From contig NC_064040.1 in NCBI RefSeq assembly GCF_932526225.1, positions 5,143,681 to 5,207,680 of the forward strand: a stretch of DNA of 64,000 nt. The letters are read 5' to 3'. The translations under genes and the position numbers were made by a program. Origin of the DNA: Nematostella vectensis (Eukaryota > Cnidaria > Anthozoa > Actiniaria > Edwardsiidae). The notes below the pieces were generated by a model that was not told the DNA's origin, ran no database searches, and saw nothing but the letters and a program-made list of their open reading frames with translations. This document shows, in pieces, positions 1 through 10,836 of the stretch; position 1 is the first letter of the stretch, and the number at the start of each line of letters is the position of its first letter.

Positions 1-1266
1 GAATACTGATTGATGAAAATGATGATGAATTACATTTTTATGATAACATCGAAATCAAAGATAAACTTGTATACATAAGAAACTATATGAAAATAAAAAA
101 CGGTCAAAAATGTAATTTATAAGCTCATTATCCGAACACTTAGCCATTGAAATTTTATTGAAATTCCACCAGATGCGATTTAATAATTTCTTAGTAACAT
201 TTGAGATTTGCATGTCTGAGGACTCTTTGTTTAAGTAACTAATCTCTCCAGTCTTTGTTTAATTCAATTGGTCTATATAGGAAATATTGTATTTGCAGAA
301 ATAATCAAAGAAAAAATGTCTTTTTTGCATAGAATAAGAGCTAACGTGGAGCCATTTATTGATAGAGAGAATTCTTCACTCTTCCCGCGACTTAAACGAA
401 CATCTGAAAAGTTCTCACATGTTATCAAGTATCTTTGAGGTCTTAATAATTCATTGTCAAAATGGGCGCATATTTATGGCCGCCACTATATAAGCATCAT
501 TTTACAACTAGAATCTTCTTGTTTTCATTGTGAAGTTCTGAAAGTTCTAATTGAAGTTTTATTTTCTAGAAAAAAAAACTCCTATTTCTAAGCACCAGCT
601 TTTATTTTATGGAGCACAAAAATGTGAAAAGTCGCGTTCTTATATGAAGGTTCAAAATACCAGGTAAGATATACCAATTATTTTTTACTTTGAGATTATT
701 TGCAAAAGATTTCCTCTTCAAACAGGGTTACTGAAATTCGAAAATGGTGGACCGTAAAGCGAATTGATTTTGCATTCTTTTAATAGGCCACAGCCTTAAA
801 TAATTCTTAACTTTAAACAATGAATTTCAGAAATGATTTATTATAAATATCCCCATCATTTCCTCTCAAATACCCTATCTACACATAAAAGTGATTTTGA
901 ATGTTTTGATATAAAAGTGGCTAAAAATATACCTTTTTTACAAATTTATTGTTTGTTGAACAGTAGATGCAAAGTACATGTAACTGCAAATAATAGTATA
1001 TTTTGCTTTTTGTTCCTTGTTTTAAATATTAAACAAGTCATTGCCTTTGGGGGGGGGGGGGGGGGGAAGAATCCCCAAGCTTCTTCCCCTGTTACAACCC
1101 TGTACAGCAGAAGGGGAAAAAGTCATACATTCCATGGTTCCATGGATACAGTACTTAGCTACACATGGTAGTGTTACCTGACAGGGTGCCCATAGTTCTT
1201 AAACATCCCAGATCCTTTACCTCTAGGAGTTCAGAAATCCATTACTGTACACATGTCCCTTACTTG
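1..1266. other. No gene recognised; AT-rich flank
   Basis: I see no exon with a supported reading frame here. The stretch is AT-rich and contains an 18-base G run near 1049-1066. It lies beyond the stop codon of the COA8 gene on the minus strand, so its right part may be that gene's 3' untranslated region. Confidence 0.6.
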
Positions 1267-4200
1267 CTACCTATGATTTCCTGGATATACAGATTTGATT
1301 GTTCTTTCTAGTGCAGTAAGGAAAGCTGGCCACAACATTCTTACATTCTTTTTGTACCATTCCCTGGTGAAGAAAAGGCTTCCCTTTAAAGTAGATACAT
1401 ATTAAATTTTATTAGGAACCACAAAGGGGGGTAAGGTGTGAAGTGGTGTGTGGAGCAGTTTCAAAACATAATACATGTTTGTATGGTGGGAAAACTCACC
1501 AATTCAGAGGCTCTTTGTGTAAGTGAAAGGTGGCTTACTCTAAAGCAGGCTAATTTTTGGCTATTAATTTTCAGAATTATACTCCTTATGGAGATGATGG
1601 TCCTTGTCTAAGAAATCTTTATAAAACACAGATAGCTCATCTGCAGTCCTACTCACCACTGGTACTCCTTATGGAGCTGATAGTTCTTGTCTAAGAAATC
1701 TTTATAAAACACAGATAGCTCATCGGCAGCCTGCTTACCTAGAAGCAGATAAATCAAATTTATACCCATAAAACATAAACACATACAGTACCCGCAAACA
1801 AATGGACGGGTGGGGTGGGGTAGGGGGATGAGAAACCAAGATCAGACCAAGGTAGAGATGAATCAAAGGGGAGGAAGGTAAAGAATTGACTTGATTGGAA
1901 GAGGTACTCATCATTTTGGTTTGGTTGTAAAGGATTGGGTATTTTAATTGATCAAACTTTGTTTACTATGTTTAGCCATAACAACGCATGTCAACTTACT
2001 GCTTTTCTTTTCCTTTCCTTCCAAGAATTTCTTTTTGGACTAAAAATAATAAATTTGTAAAATTTTGTAAGCAAACCATATAGAGCTTCCGGTGAATAAT
2101 TATAAAATATGAATGCCACTAGCACAATATTAGCATTCTGACATTTGTTTATATTATTGTCTCCTACAATTATAAAATGCTATTCTTTGGGACAGATAAA
2201 CCATATGAGACATATCGGAATACATGTATCAGGAAACCAGGGGATTTTAATATATACTGTATACAATATACTAGTTACAGAATAAGTGTTTTACTGTAAT
2301 TTAGATGTCAACATTTTAGTACCAATGCCTCATTAAATTGCTCAATAAGTTTTGAATGGTCCAGAGTAACTACAAAGTACTGAGGTTATTACAAAAGGGC
2401 TTTTTTCAGGTGCCAAAATGTACGGTACCAGTACCTCATTGAAGTTCTTGTTGTGTCTGGTCCAGAAATCATGGTGCCAAGAATGCACAAATTCTTTCAT
2501 CATTCTGAAGCCCTGTTCCTAAAGCAAACATAAGCCCAATGCATCCATTAATAGAAAGATGAACAAAACATACAGCTAACCCAAATGCCACCATAAATAC
2601 TTACATGAAAAAAGTATGTATTAACCATGTGTTATTCCAACAAATTGGTGGGAATACGATAAAGAATTCCTTATCATGGATGGAACCAGGATTTACCCAG
2701 CAATATGCCAACAAACATATATATATGATCTCTTGATGTCTATCTCTTTAAATTATATGTTTGTAGTTAATCTAATGGGAGTAAATGCAGCAAAGATAAC
2801 AATAATGGTAGGGTAAATACTGTATTCTTCAACCAATAACAGGATTTATTAAGATTTGTATTATCAATAATAAGCCAATCATTCATGTGCTTGCTCATGG
2901 ATATTCCCAAAGAATTCTACTACCCTTGGGGTCTCGTTTGCTCTTCGGGCAAATGCCATCTTCCTGATGTTGGAATTCAAGTCAGGTGGGCCAACCATGT
3001 CATACTCCTTGGGCGAGGGCTTTGTGTACACTGTCTAAAAAAAAACATTATCAAACTTTTAGAATTCAAATACAATTCAATTCAAATAGCTTACACATAT
3101 TGTAGACACACCTCCTTTTAGGGATTCCATCCCCTTCCCCATTACAGTGGAACCTGGATTATACGATACTGGATTTTGCGATAACCTTGATTTTACTCTT
3201 GATTTTACTATACCGCTCCTATCTCCTGACGAAAATACAGTGACATGTTTGAGAAATTACCTTGATCTAACAATATTGGATACAACGTTATTCTTGATTT
3301 TACGATACAAATCTGTTCTCCCTAGTATAATTTTGACCCTGATACAACTATACTACTAATTCCTTCTATCAAAGAGAGAAAAAACTCAAAACTCCACACA
3401 CGTACAGTACAGTTAATTGATTTTTTTCTTACATGACAGATCTTCTTAAATGCAGATTAAAGTTTACAGAGAGTACCGGTACAGTATTACGCAGAGTACA
3501 GCATACCTGTCAACCTCAGAAAATCTCAAGGCTTGATAATTTTTTTGAGGGGAGGGGGAAGGGGGAGGGGTGGATTAATTTTTTGGGGGAGGGGTGGGTT
3601 TAACCTTGCAGGCGTTTGCCGTATAGAAAGCTCCTGCGAACAAATCCACTTATAGATCTCGCGAGGGTGTTAGATAAATTGCGCTACGCAAGGGAATTGT
3701 TGTTTCAAATATTTTAATAGAAAATAGGCAAAATGACAATTTTCTATGGAATAATTTTTCGGAAGTGATAAAAATTGAGATTTGGTGCTCAACGCGGGAG
3801 AGCGGGAGAAGGGGCACATCGTAAAATCTAGATTCCACTGTATTACGATAATAAGTACAGTAGAGAGTACCCCTTGACTGTATTTACTTTTCACTGTAAC
3901 TCACCTGGGGAAGTGGCAATTCTTTACTGGCTTACAGTACAAGTAGATTTATTTGATTTTGCATTATTTATGAAATGAATCGGTTGTTTGCAAGTTTTGT
4001 GGCAGAGTAAAAAAGTGCCTCCAAAAACTATAATTTCTAAAAATTTGTAAGAAAGTTTTTTAATTTGAATTTGATTGATTGCAAGTGAGTGTGCTGCTAC
4101 ATTATAAGTTACACTTTATGTAAGCAAGGGGGGGATGGGGGTAAACCTTAGCGATTAGTATATGGCCCCTGTAGAAGGAACATGTTATTAACTTGTCAGT

Positions 4201-4373
4201 GACTTTTTAACGTTTCTTGATCACACAACACAACATAAAAACAAACCTCCTACTAGTGTTGGTAAGTAAGAGAAGACACAAACCTGGCTTTCATGCCGTC
4301 TAGTGAAGTAGCATCCACAAAAACGATGCAATAGCGAGCCAGAAGCGCTCGGCTTTACTCTGGAAGCAAGCAT
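1267..4373 (-). CDS. COA8: COA8 (APOPT1)-like cytochrome c oxidase assembly factor, 6 exons
   Basis: Exons on the minus strand: 4373-4284, 3034-2924, 2518-2435, 2039-2000, 1738-1657, 1363-1267; every join keeps phase and gives 167 residues (human about 206). COA8 is a mitochondrial protein needed for assembly or protection of cytochrome c oxidase. Seen in the sequence: a basic N-terminus poor in acidic residues (MLASRVKPSASGS), as expected for mitochondrial import; the family motif VGPPD (residues 44-48) followed by NSNIR; a helical EQGFRMMKEF..FW segment; then LSVFYKDFLDKN and EWYKKN, matching the FYKEFLSKN and DWYKRN blocks of the human protein. Exon 1 donor is GTTTGT and exon 2 donor GTAGTA, both weaker than usual. 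It is divergent from the SR-like gene starting at 4526. Exon 5 has a second copy just downstream (separate entry). The family call rests on remembered similarity, strong in exons 2, 3, 5 and 6. Confidence 0.86.
1564..1640 (-). other. Second copy of COA8 exon 5, possible alternative last exon
   Basis: This stretch repeats exon 5 (1738-1657) almost exactly over its first two thirds and still encodes ELSVFYKDFLDKD. It keeps an AG acceptor. Spliced from exon 4 (phase 1) it stays in frame for 24 codons and ends in its own TAA; spliced from exon 5 (phase 2) it would give an immediate TGA. The donor of exon 5 is not conserved in this copy. It could be an alternative terminal exon or a decaying duplicate. 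Confidence 0.55.
3145..3840. mobile_element. Non-autonomous mariner-like element
   Basis: The ends form an inverted repeat beginning CAGTGGAACCTGGATT at left and ending AATCTAGATTCCACTG at right, flanked on both sides by TA, the target duplication of Tc1/mariner elements. No transposase frame is visible in the 696 bases, so this is a deletion derivative or miniature element. It lies in COA8 intron 1. Confidence 0.6.
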
Positions 4374-4525
4374 TACAAATAACAGACACTAGAAAATACA
4401 AAACTTTGAGCAACGAGTGTTATGCAAAGCGTTAGCCGATGTCAGGATTCTGCCGACATCTTGGACAAGACGTTGCCACTGCGCATACTCCGGGTGTTCG
4501 TACCGCTGGCTCAACTAATTTAAAA
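4374..4525. promoter_or_regulatory. Short divergent promoter of COA8 and the SR-like gene
   Basis: Only about 150 bases separate the two start codons, which face away from each other, so both promoters must lie here or overlap the first exons. No TATA box is evident. The plus-strand start codon sits in an AAAATGGCGGA context resembling a YY1-type initiator element, as at other gene starts in this window. Confidence 0.5.
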
Positions 4526-7238
4526 ATGGCGGACGAAGGTAACTTGTAGAACTTGTTAAAAAGATTTTCTGTTTCATTTAGACTACTTGTATGATTTACT
4601 CTCTGCCCTCTATTTAGTTTACACAAATTATATTTTTTAGAGAGAAAAAGTGATCGAAAAGACAAAAAATCAGCACGCGATCGTTCATCGCGACCAAATG
4701 GTAAACTCAAAATTTGCTTCATAAGTCAACATTAAACACAGGATTGAGGCCAGGAAGGATTCAGAAATTATTTAACTCCTCTCGTACTCTTTATTCTTTA
4801 CTTATACCTTGCAGTCTTCTTTATTCTCTGGAAATTGAGAATTTTACCCTGATATATAATTTCACAACAATTACTAAATTACTGTACTTATATAACGTTA
4901 CAGACAAAAAGAAGTCCAAAAGAAGGTATTCCAGTAGCAGTAGCTCTTCATCAGAAGGCAGCTATGAATCAAGTTCTAAAAGTGAGCATGGATTATCACT
5001 TAGTCCTAGCAGGTCTTACCAAACTACAGCGCAGGGGAAGGGAGGCGTTAGGAAATCGGTGTCCTCCTGTTCCCAGCCCCTGCTCAAAGTTTGAAGCTGG
5101 TATCTAAGTGAGTTAGACTCCCTTGTTTTGCCATTTTATCATCCTATCACTGATAGGGCAATAGAAATATCATACAAGCTACTTTATGTCTTTTATTTAG
5201 GAAGAAAGAAGTCTAAAAAGACAAAGTACCCAAGCAGTAGCTCCACAGATAGAGATTCAAGTTCTTCATCCTCCTCGTCTTTTTCTGACTCCTCAGCTGA
5301 GAGAAAGAGAGAAAAAAAGAAAAAGAGAAAGGTCTTCTATATGTCACTCTCCATGGGAAAACATACACTATGGCTTTAAGATCTCTTGTGCACACTGTGC
5401 TCACAGAAAGAATGAATGAATGAAATGAAATCACATGCATTAGGTGTGCATTTTGGGCCTTGGTATGGAAAACCATAGTACATACGTTTTCCCATGGAGA
5501 GTCAAATATATGACATTACACCTCCCAGATTCTAAAAATACTGCATTAGAGCTTATTTCTTGCAGATAACAAATAATGATTTAATAAAGCAAGGCTATTG
5601 CCTAAGAAGGGAGGCCAAGCCAGAACCCCACACATAGCAACACCTATTATTTTCCCTTTCTTCTAGCACCCCTTCTGTTAAAAAAGCCTCATTCCCTTTT
5701 TTTGTGTACCCTGTCTCTCACCCTCGGGGACCCAGGACGTACTGAGCGGAAACGAGCGCTGAGCGCAACAAGTGGGGAGGAAGGAGAAAAGGAAAGAATA
5801 AAAAAACGCCCTGAGTAACTGCTCTGTAAAGCTGGTATTAAAACTGTTCTCTAATCTGATTAGTTGGCTTGTTATAAGGTACCATCATTAGAGGCTTGCC
5901 AGATGATTTTTCTTATTATCACCAGCATTTGTTGACAGAATCTGTCACTGATATCTAATACACTGAAATTGGATACCCTAGATTATGCAAATTACTTGTT
6001 TATCACTTGAACGTTGTTGGCGTTGTTTTATAAGTGTGGCTCTTTCCAAACCCTGTGGGAAGTTCTGCGAAGACATCTCTTTTCTCTACTATCTCTTTTC
6101 TACTATAATTAGCTGCTCTTTATTGATATTTTTGACATTAGGGAAGCTTTTAAGCGCTTCAGAGACGGCCTCCTATAAGTCAGCGGCCATTTTGTCTCTG
6201 AGGAACCGCACAAATTAGTCTATTACACAACAACACAACTGTGCATGTGCTCTGTGTCAGGGCTGCCCAGGGCGTTTTTTACCATCTCTTCTTTCTCCCT
6301 CTTTCTCCCCCCACGGCGCTCGTCTGGCATAACACTTGTTTACTCTCAGTGCGCCCTGGGTCCCCGAGGATGCCTGTCTCTATGTATGGTTTTATTACTT
6401 GTGAGACCTTTTGTTCTTTCATTCAAGATAATAGTTAGAGCTAGAGTTAGTCTATAACCCTTCAGCTTACTCTTTATAGACGAAAAAGAAAAAGAAGCAG
6501 AAGGGTGCAAAATCGGAGAAGTCATCAGGCCCAGTGCAGTTATCAAAGGTACTGCTTTATTATAGGATATTATACACCAAAACCCTGCATTTTGAAAGTA
6601 TTCATTCAGACTTCTTTAGTTTTTAGACATGGTTTTCAACTTACTAGTTTTTGAGATGATATTAAGTATTGTGGTTCAAGATCTTGACACCTTGAGTGTT
6701 AAGCATGATAAGTCCCTGTTGACAATTTGTTGGGGGTATGCAATTAGAACTGTACAATATGTTGGCCTTTGTTTAAGATTCCTTCCTATTTTGCTTTAGT
6801 TTATGAAAGAAAGAGCTGCAAAGGATGAAGAAAGAAGTATAATATCTGGGAAAAAGATTAAGAGAAAGATTAAGAAATCCAGCAAAGATAAAGAGGTACA
6901 ATATGCACAGTTTTTACCATCAACTCTTACCTTGTGGGCACTCCTCTCAATACTGAGGCTTTTTCATTCAAAATTTCCCGAAACTTGTGAACACACCCTC
7001 TTTCAAATACTTATTAATAGTAGGGATGACTAGCCAATATGATGACAGCTGCTCTCTTTTGTCATTATCCAAATCTGCGTCCTTTGCTTTGGCATTCACC
7101 ATGACTAAAATATATATAGGTTCTGGGAATTTCACTTTTTATTGAATCAAAATTTTTCATGCTTGTCTGTTTTATGTTTGCTTTCAGAGAGAGAAAAACC
7201 GCAAACAGCTCCTGAGCTTCTTGAATGAAACTATGTAG
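4526..7238 (+). CDS. Ser/Lys/Arg-rich SR-like nuclear protein, 7 exons, family not identified
   Basis: Exons 4526-4538, 4641-4700, 4904-4981, 5201-5331, 6480-6548, 6800-6895 and 7188-7238 join in phase to 165 residues. The protein begins MADE, then has alternating Lys/Arg and poly-Ser blocks: RRYSSSSSSSSEGSYESSSK, a second long poly-Ser block in exon 4, and KKRK tracts. The C-terminal part is different and more ordered-looking: LSKFMKERAAKDEERSI, a KKIKRKIKK stretch, and a final REKNRKQLLSFLNETM. The composition fits a nuclear speckle or splicing-associated protein phosphorylated on serine. I could not place the C-terminal block in a named family. The exon 4 donor is GTCTTC, weak, so that boundary is the least certain. 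Divergent from COA8. Confidence 0.75.
5338..5515. repeat. Inverted-repeat (MITE-like) element in SR-like gene intron 4
   Basis: Arms of about 40 bases pair as an imperfect inverted repeat; the shared core reads ACTCTCCATGGGAAAAC on the left and its complement on the right, ending in AAATATATGACAT. No coding potential. Confidence 0.55.
5722..6375. repeat. Larger inverted-repeat element, about 650 bp
   Basis: The left arm contains CCTCGGGGACCCAGGACGT and, further in, AAAAAACGCCCTGAG. The right arm carries the complements in reverse order (CAGGGCGTTTTTTACC, then CGCCCTGGGTCCCCGAGG). Arms are roughly 100 bases and imperfect. The element fills much of intron 4 of the SR-like gene; no transposase frame is seen. 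Confidence 0.55.
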
Positions 7239-7249
7239 CACTGCCTGAT

Positions 7250-7500
7250 GGTATTGAGGCCTTTATGTACAACCTCAAGCCTTCATTTGTGACCTCCAAC
7301 CTTTATGTACATACTACCTTGAGCCTTCATTTGTGACCTCCAATCTTTTTGTACATACATACTACCTTGAGCCTTCATTTGTGACCTCCAACCTTTCTGT
7401 ACATACTACCTTGAGCCTTCATTTGTGACCTCCATCCTTTATGTACCACCCAAGCCTCCATTTGTGACCTCCAACCTTTATGAACTATCTTCATTTGTAC
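7250..7500. repeat. Short tandem array, about 45-bp unit, 5-6 copies
   Basis: Repeats of a unit built around CCTTCATTTGTGACCTCCAA followed by CTTTATGTACATACTACC. Copies differ by small indels. It starts just after the stop codon of the SR-like gene, so it probably lies in its 3' untranslated region. Confidence 0.75.
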
Positions 7501-8031
7501 TATTATAGGTACATCAACTATTGGCTTGGCTGAATATTATTTCTGGATTGAACAATTCTTTTTTATATGATTAAATCTTTAAAAAGATCACAAACACCAC
7601 ATCACCACATAGCATCATGGTCCTAAGAACTAACCTACCTTGCACTCTTAAATGTATTGTGTGATTCCAGAAAAAAATATTTCTATTTCCTAGAATAAAA
7701 ATTATTAATGTGCGTTTTTTTCCATAAAAACATAGCCTGCGTAGCGGCTTAAGGGAAGGGGAGGGGAAAGGCCGAGGGCCTAATGAAAACACCGTTGTTA
7801 CTCATTTTAAAGCGACAATATCACCAGTTCACCTCCGATCTATAACGTAACAATTACCGATTATTTTTAACGGAAAACGCGGGACAATATTTCTAAGTTG
7901 TAAAAGCAGTGTGTCTTTCGAAAGTTTCTTCAAGCAGGTAACTAATAATTTAGAACGGATGGCCTGTCAGATAGTGAAGATTCTAATACAGATTCTTTTA
8001 TCGGTTAAGGTTTCCGTCAGCTCATCGGAAG

Positions 8032-8160
8032 TAAACTGGTTTCCCTGCTAGCAGAGGCCTCTTTTCTCTGTATTTCGCTAGGCTGGCGTTCTTTTCCTCG
8101 CGAACTCCAGCCCAGCGAAATACAAGAAAAGAGGCCTCTGCTAGCAGGGAATAAACTGGT
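8032..8160. mobile_element. Miniature hairpin element with 9-bp target duplication
   Basis: A 111-base element (8041-8151) is almost entirely an inverted repeat: it starts TTCCCTGCTAGCAGAGGCC and ends GGCCTCTGCTAGCAGGGAA. It is flanked by direct copies of TAAACTGGT (8032-8040 and 8152-8160). Nine-base duplications are typical of Mutator-type (MULE) transposition, so a MULE-derived MITE is the best guess; an 8-bp hAT-type duplication with one chance base is the alternative. Confidence 0.7.
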
Positions 8161-8235
8161 GCGATTGCCCCTGTAAATAAATATGTGAATTTTCAAATTT
8201 CTGTTTCGCTTTCTCTTTTTTTAATACACACAACC

Positions 8236-8237
<2 letters not shown>

Positions 8238-8273
<36 letters not shown>
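8238..8273. repeat. Poly-A run, 36 bases
   Basis: Uninterrupted A tract between the two hairpin elements. No retroposed coding sequence is visible on its 5' side, so it is read as simple sequence. Confidence 0.9.
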
Positions 8274-8274
<1 letters not shown>

Positions 8275-8712
8275 AATCCAAAATAAAACCCATCAGACGC
8301 AGAGTATTCTCACACACATTTCAGAAACCCAACGTACTTAGGTCTTTTTGCAACCGAGAAAAAATACTAGGAAATTATCAACGAGCGTGGTAGTTCGTCG
8401 GAAAAGGCGCGTTTACTTATAACTACAATTTGGCTGCCGCGCACCACAGGAATCCCGGAAAACCGTTCAGAAATCACTGACTTTATATCAAAACTCACTG
8501 AAACTTGGGAAAGCACTCACAGACTTTCCTATAACATTTCTTTAATCCATTAGATCTTTAGACTCTACTTCGCAAAAGGCTGCGATGAATGTAAAGGCGA
8601 TAAAAGGGGTGGACAAAACGTAATGTCAAACGAATCATAACCTCAAACTTTCTAAAGACGTCCAAAACTGACGGATTTTTCGTTGCTTCTCGCAGTCGAT
8701 TGCAGCTAATTT

Positions 8713-8807
8713 GCCTGCGTAGCAAGCGTTTCTGTGTTTTTAAGGGCGAGCGCCAAAATCTCGTTCTCTTCGCCCAGTAAAATCACACAAACGCTTGCTA
8801 CGCAGGC
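8713..8807. mobile_element. Miniature hairpin element GCCTGCGTAGCAAGCG
   Basis: Left arm GCCTGCGTAGCAAGCGTTT and right arm AAACGCTTGCTACGCAGGC are exact complements around a short loop. Related end sequence occurs alone near 7735 (GCCTGCGTAGCGGC) and near 25018 (TACGCAGGCTAGCG), showing a dispersed family. I see no clear target duplication. Confidence 0.65.
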
Positions 8808-9000
8808 TTTGGTAATTTAGAAGAACAAACAATGCTGTTAGTGTTATCGCATTAGCACACTCCACATTAACATTCAATAGCAAGAAATTAAAGTCTGTCG
8901 GGCAAACCGTCAAAAAGGATGTGCCAATTTATGGCTTAGGATAAAAAGATATTTATTGTAAGAGTTTATTTTGTATACTTACTGGGAATTTATTTTAGTA

Positions 9001-9264
9001 TTAATAAGTGTCCTTGGCCTTAGCCCTGCTGTAAGCATTAGTTTTGGTAACGGGTCCAATTCTTGTACTGGAAACCTCTTGATGCTCGTTCATTAGCATT
9101 CGCTGTTGCTCGTCTTTAGTTTCTACTCGGTTTGTAGCCCAATATACATCAGCTTCGCATTGACGGGTATTCTCTTGACGTTTGTCAAGAGGGAAGTGTC
9201 TTCTTCCGTTTCGAAAACGCAGACATGGGTATGTAGGCGACAATGGTGATTTTTGTGTCGACAT
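9001..9264 (-). CDS. Possible single-exon 87-residue protein, unrecognised
   Basis: An uninterrupted frame starts ATG at 9264 and ends TAA just at the left edge. The product is basic and polar, beginning MSTQKSPLSPTYPCLRFRNG, with YWATNRVE near the middle, no signal peptide and no membrane segment. Support for a real gene: CCTATAAATTAG (TATA-like, 9335-9341) about 70 bases upstream, and several AATAAA signals within about 60 bases after the stop. Against: short, no family match, and it could be the last exon of a longer minus-strand gene. I cannot assign a function. Confidence 0.45.
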   Translation of the reverse strand: MSTQKSPLSPTYPCLRFRNGRRHFPLDKRQENTRQCEADVYWATNRVETKDEQQRMLMNEHQEVSSTRIGPVTKTNAYSRAKAKDTY

Positions 9265-9334
9265 TTTGAACGTTCACTCTGCAAGCAGCCCTGCGCATTT
9301 ATCCAGAAATTATAAGGAACTCTGATCGGCACTA

Positions 9335-9341
9335 ATTTATA
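9335..9341 (-). promoter_or_regulatory. TATA-like box upstream of the 87-residue frame
   Basis: Minus-strand TATAAAT in CCTATAAATTAG context. A start site about 30 bases downstream would give a 5' leader of roughly 45 bases before the ATG at 9264. Confidence 0.4.
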
Positions 9342-10836
9342 GGTGTAAATGATTTCACCTGGTTCGCTCTAACACTCAAGGTATCTTCCCTTACAAACCA
9401 CTCCTAAAAAACTAACGCAGAGCAAGATATCGCATGAGTTGTTGATTTTTCCGTTAAGCGGCGCGGTAACTTTTATTCCGTATAAACAGTCCCGCCCGGA
9501 TTTCTTGCGATTTTTTTCTAAAGCTACCTTGAAAAGGTTACCACTTTTTTTTTTACATTTTTTCCATTAAGGTTTAATAGTTTATCTTTTCTTTTTCGTT
9601 TTTTTTCTTCACAAACCTCATTGCGTGGTCCACCTTTCTTGTGATACTGTACGTTCATTTTTAGAGAAACCTAATCCCCTAAAAATAATCTTCTCACCCT
9701 CATCAAGACTAAACTATGCTTTTGAACAAATACTATTGTGAAAAGTTCATATAGAAGAATAAAATCAGAAAGCAAAGCTCAGACCATCGGCTTTCATTTG
9801 ACAGATTAACACCCACGCGTTCGATCATGAGTCAACAAAACAGATCCAGTATTTATTCCATTTCCTCAGAGATTTCTTTCTGCCAAACATAATAAATACA
9901 CGATATACACACATCGTCAATAATACTGTTGCTGTCAAGTATGGACTCTCATCCAGTTTCACATTGTAACGCAACGTTCCGTTATTGCGTTAAACGATTT
10001 AAATTAACGTTGAGCACGACGACACAGGACTAGGTACTCTCAGCATTTGGTTACTGATTTACAAGCATTAGAGACGTACTCTGAGTCGTGTGATAATGTA
10101 ACGTCGCGAAGGTAAACTACCAGCTCAACATTACGTCACACTGATCTTCACACAAAGCCACTGAAAATTACAACACTCATTACACAGGTTCGGCAGATTC
10201 ACCAAATTTGATATCTTCAGGTAACGCACCGCTGCTGTGTAGGGTATATCTGCGCCTGTACATTACTTAAGCGGTCTTCAGATCCAAACGTGCTATCGGA
10301 CAACTCTTTAAATACTGTTCTTAAACCACAAGCGCCACTCTATTGGAAGTATACTTTCAAACAAAATTGTTCCTTCTCAAACGATTTGTGGTTCTCCTGG
10401 AGATCACAGACCCACATGCCGAGTTGACCTACCGGCGTATTTTGTGCGGGAAATCTGTTTCTCATATATAGGGTAAAATTTTCTTCTGCAAGGTAAGCAG
10501 CGTCCAGACAGGAAAAAATACACGATACTATAGTAATCTTATGAGGAAAATTCATTCGCTAAAGAAAAGAGCGGAATTGTTGCACTTTGCTGTGCGTGTT
10601 CAATGATAGCGATCTTTATCATTGTATTTTTTTCGGCAGCTACTATCCGGTTCGTTCCCGGCACGGAAACTGTTTTGAAGTATAGGAATCTGTGGTTGAT
10701 AGGGATTCGAAACGTAAAGTGGAATACTGACGTGTTGTAACTGTGGAATAGTGGAGTGTAAACAGTCCACTTAAACGCAAGCACACGCTAGCCGTCACCA
10801 CAGAAGAACTTGTCGTTGTATTATGTTACACAACAA
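9342..10836. other. Intergenic, probable upstream region of the CUB gene
   Basis: No exon is supported here on either strand. Open frames on the minus strand between 10340 and 10784 lack family similarity and convincing splice partners. The right end must contain the promoter and 5' leader of the CUB gene. Confidence 0.5.

Noticed and set aside
8238-8273. Retroposed gene tail suggested by a 36-base A run
   Set aside because: No coding or LINE-like sequence precedes it and no target duplication is visible.
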